The notes below the pieces were generated by a model that was not told the DNA's origin, searched no databases, and saw nothing but the letters and a program-made list of their open reading frames with translations. Shown one piece after another: positions 13,344 through 13,541 of a DNA stretch of 13,541 nt. Numbering within the stretch: position 1 is the first letter of the stretch; each line of letters opens with the position of its first letter. The stretch comes from Methanobacteriota archaeon (GTDB lineage Archaea > Thermoplasmatota > Poseidoniia > Poseidoniales > Poseidoniaceae). The stretch lies in contig NZLM01000034.1 of assembly GCA_002694245.1 (NCBI GenBank), positions 2,074 to 15,614 of the forward strand, written 5' to 3'. The position numbers and the translations under genes were made by a program.

Positions 13344-13541
13344 TCACGCTGTAGTTTTGTTTAATAAAGAGCGGTTTTTATCCACTAAATTCAATGTACT
13401 CCTAGGAGTTCTTTGGAGGAGAGTCTTTGGGTCAATGAGGGTTGCAAACTCGTCAAGGTATGGTCCCATTGATGAAATTAAATCTACGTTAGGATGGCCT
13501 TTCAAAACCATACCATCCATGTACATCAGCGAGCGAATTAT
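13344..13541 (-). CDS. C-terminal part of an unidentified protein upstream of crtI, cut by the window end
   Basis: The frame is open from the window edge to the TGA at 13346-13344, giving 65 visible residues. They read like real protein: MYMDGMVLKGHPNVDLISS, then MGPYLDEFATLIDPKTLL, then a basic, Ser/Thr-rich end (QRTPRSTLNLVDKNRSLL). No signal peptide or membrane helix lies in the visible part. The stop is 5 bp before the crtI ATG, so the gene is cotranscribed with crtI and is probably part of carotenoid or isoprenoid metabolism. A geranylgeranyl reductase, prenyl synthase or cyclase would fit the context, but no diagnostic motif is visible and I do not assign one. The ATG at 13526 is probably internal, since the frame continues beyond it. 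Confidence 0.65.
   Translation of the reverse strand: MIRSLMYMDGMVLKGHPNVDLISSMGPYLDEFATLIDPKTLLQRTPRSTLNLVDKNRSLLNKTTA
13360..13368 (-). promoter_or_regulatory. Possible internal TATA-like box before crtI
   Basis: TTTATTAAA on the minus strand, centred about 27 bases before the crtI ATG at 13338. It lies inside the end of the preceding gene, where it encodes LLNK, so it may be coincidence. If active it would let crtI-crtB be expressed without the upstream gene. Confidence 0.3.

Noticed and set aside
13339..13347. GTG start for crtI giving a 4-base overlap with the previous gene
   Set aside because: Possible, but ATG 13338 has a GTGA ribosome-binding match 5 bases away, and the three added residues are not needed for the FAD fold.
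11725..13541. Rhodopsin, lycopene cyclase or carotenoid cleavage gene next to crtI-crtB
   Set aside because: No retinal-binding helix, cyclase or cleavage-enzyme motif is present in the window; the partial gene at the right edge shows none either.

Overview
The window looks like a piece of a marine planktonic archaeon, most probably Marine Group II (Candidatus Poseidoniales, Thermoplasmatota). This is inferred from gene content, not from a marker gene. The GMP synthase is split, with a free-standing ATP-pyrophosphatase subunit. Glycine decarboxylase is split into GcvPA and GcvPB. Several genes have an A/T-rich TATA-like box centred about 27 bases before the ATG, as expected for leaderless archaeal transcripts, while genes inside operons carry a GGTG Shine-Dalgarno core 5 bases before the ATG. 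The window also encodes a large secreted, membrane-anchored protein with thrombospondin type-3-like calcium repeats. Base composition is moderate and slightly AT-rich, and nothing indicates recent transfer.

Layout, plus strand: (1) 1-315, the C-terminal part of an AlkA-type DNA glycosylase cut by the window edge. (2) 338-593, a small predicted membrane protein that reads as one protein only if a single-base frameshift in a T5 run is corrected. (3) 642-1751, gcvT. (4) 1804-5319, a 1171-residue surface protein with a signal peptide, propeller-like repeats, about 20 Asp-rich Ca-binding repeats, one membrane helix and a Trp-rich tail. (5) 5491-8369, gcvPA and gcvPB, overlapping by ATGA. (6) 8421-8963, an unrecognised four-helix membrane protein. 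(7) 9052-10481, purE and guaAb, overlapping by one base.

Minus strand, converging on guaAb with a 2-bp gap: an unidentified gene cut by the right edge (13541-13344), crtI (13338-11725), crtB (11715-10720) and a 75-residue YgaP/DUF2892-like membrane protein (10711-10484). These are packed with gaps of 5 to 9 bp, so they form one operon.

How the genes work together: GcvT, GcvPA and GcvPB are the T and P proteins of the glycine cleavage system. GcvH and the lipoamide dehydrogenase are not here, and the surface-protein gene splits the locus. PurE and GuaAb act in the middle of purine synthesis and in the last step to GMP. One-carbon units from glycine cleavage can feed purine synthesis, so the order gcv then pur/gua makes metabolic sense. 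CrtB and CrtI make and desaturate phytoene, the first committed steps to carotenoids and possibly retinal. No cyclase, cleavage enzyme or rhodopsin is visible.

The less ordinary items are the large Ca-repeat surface protein inside the gcv locus, paired perfect hairpins in two gene gaps, the frameshifted small protein, the DUF2892-like member of the crt operon, and the unidentified gene overlapping crtI.
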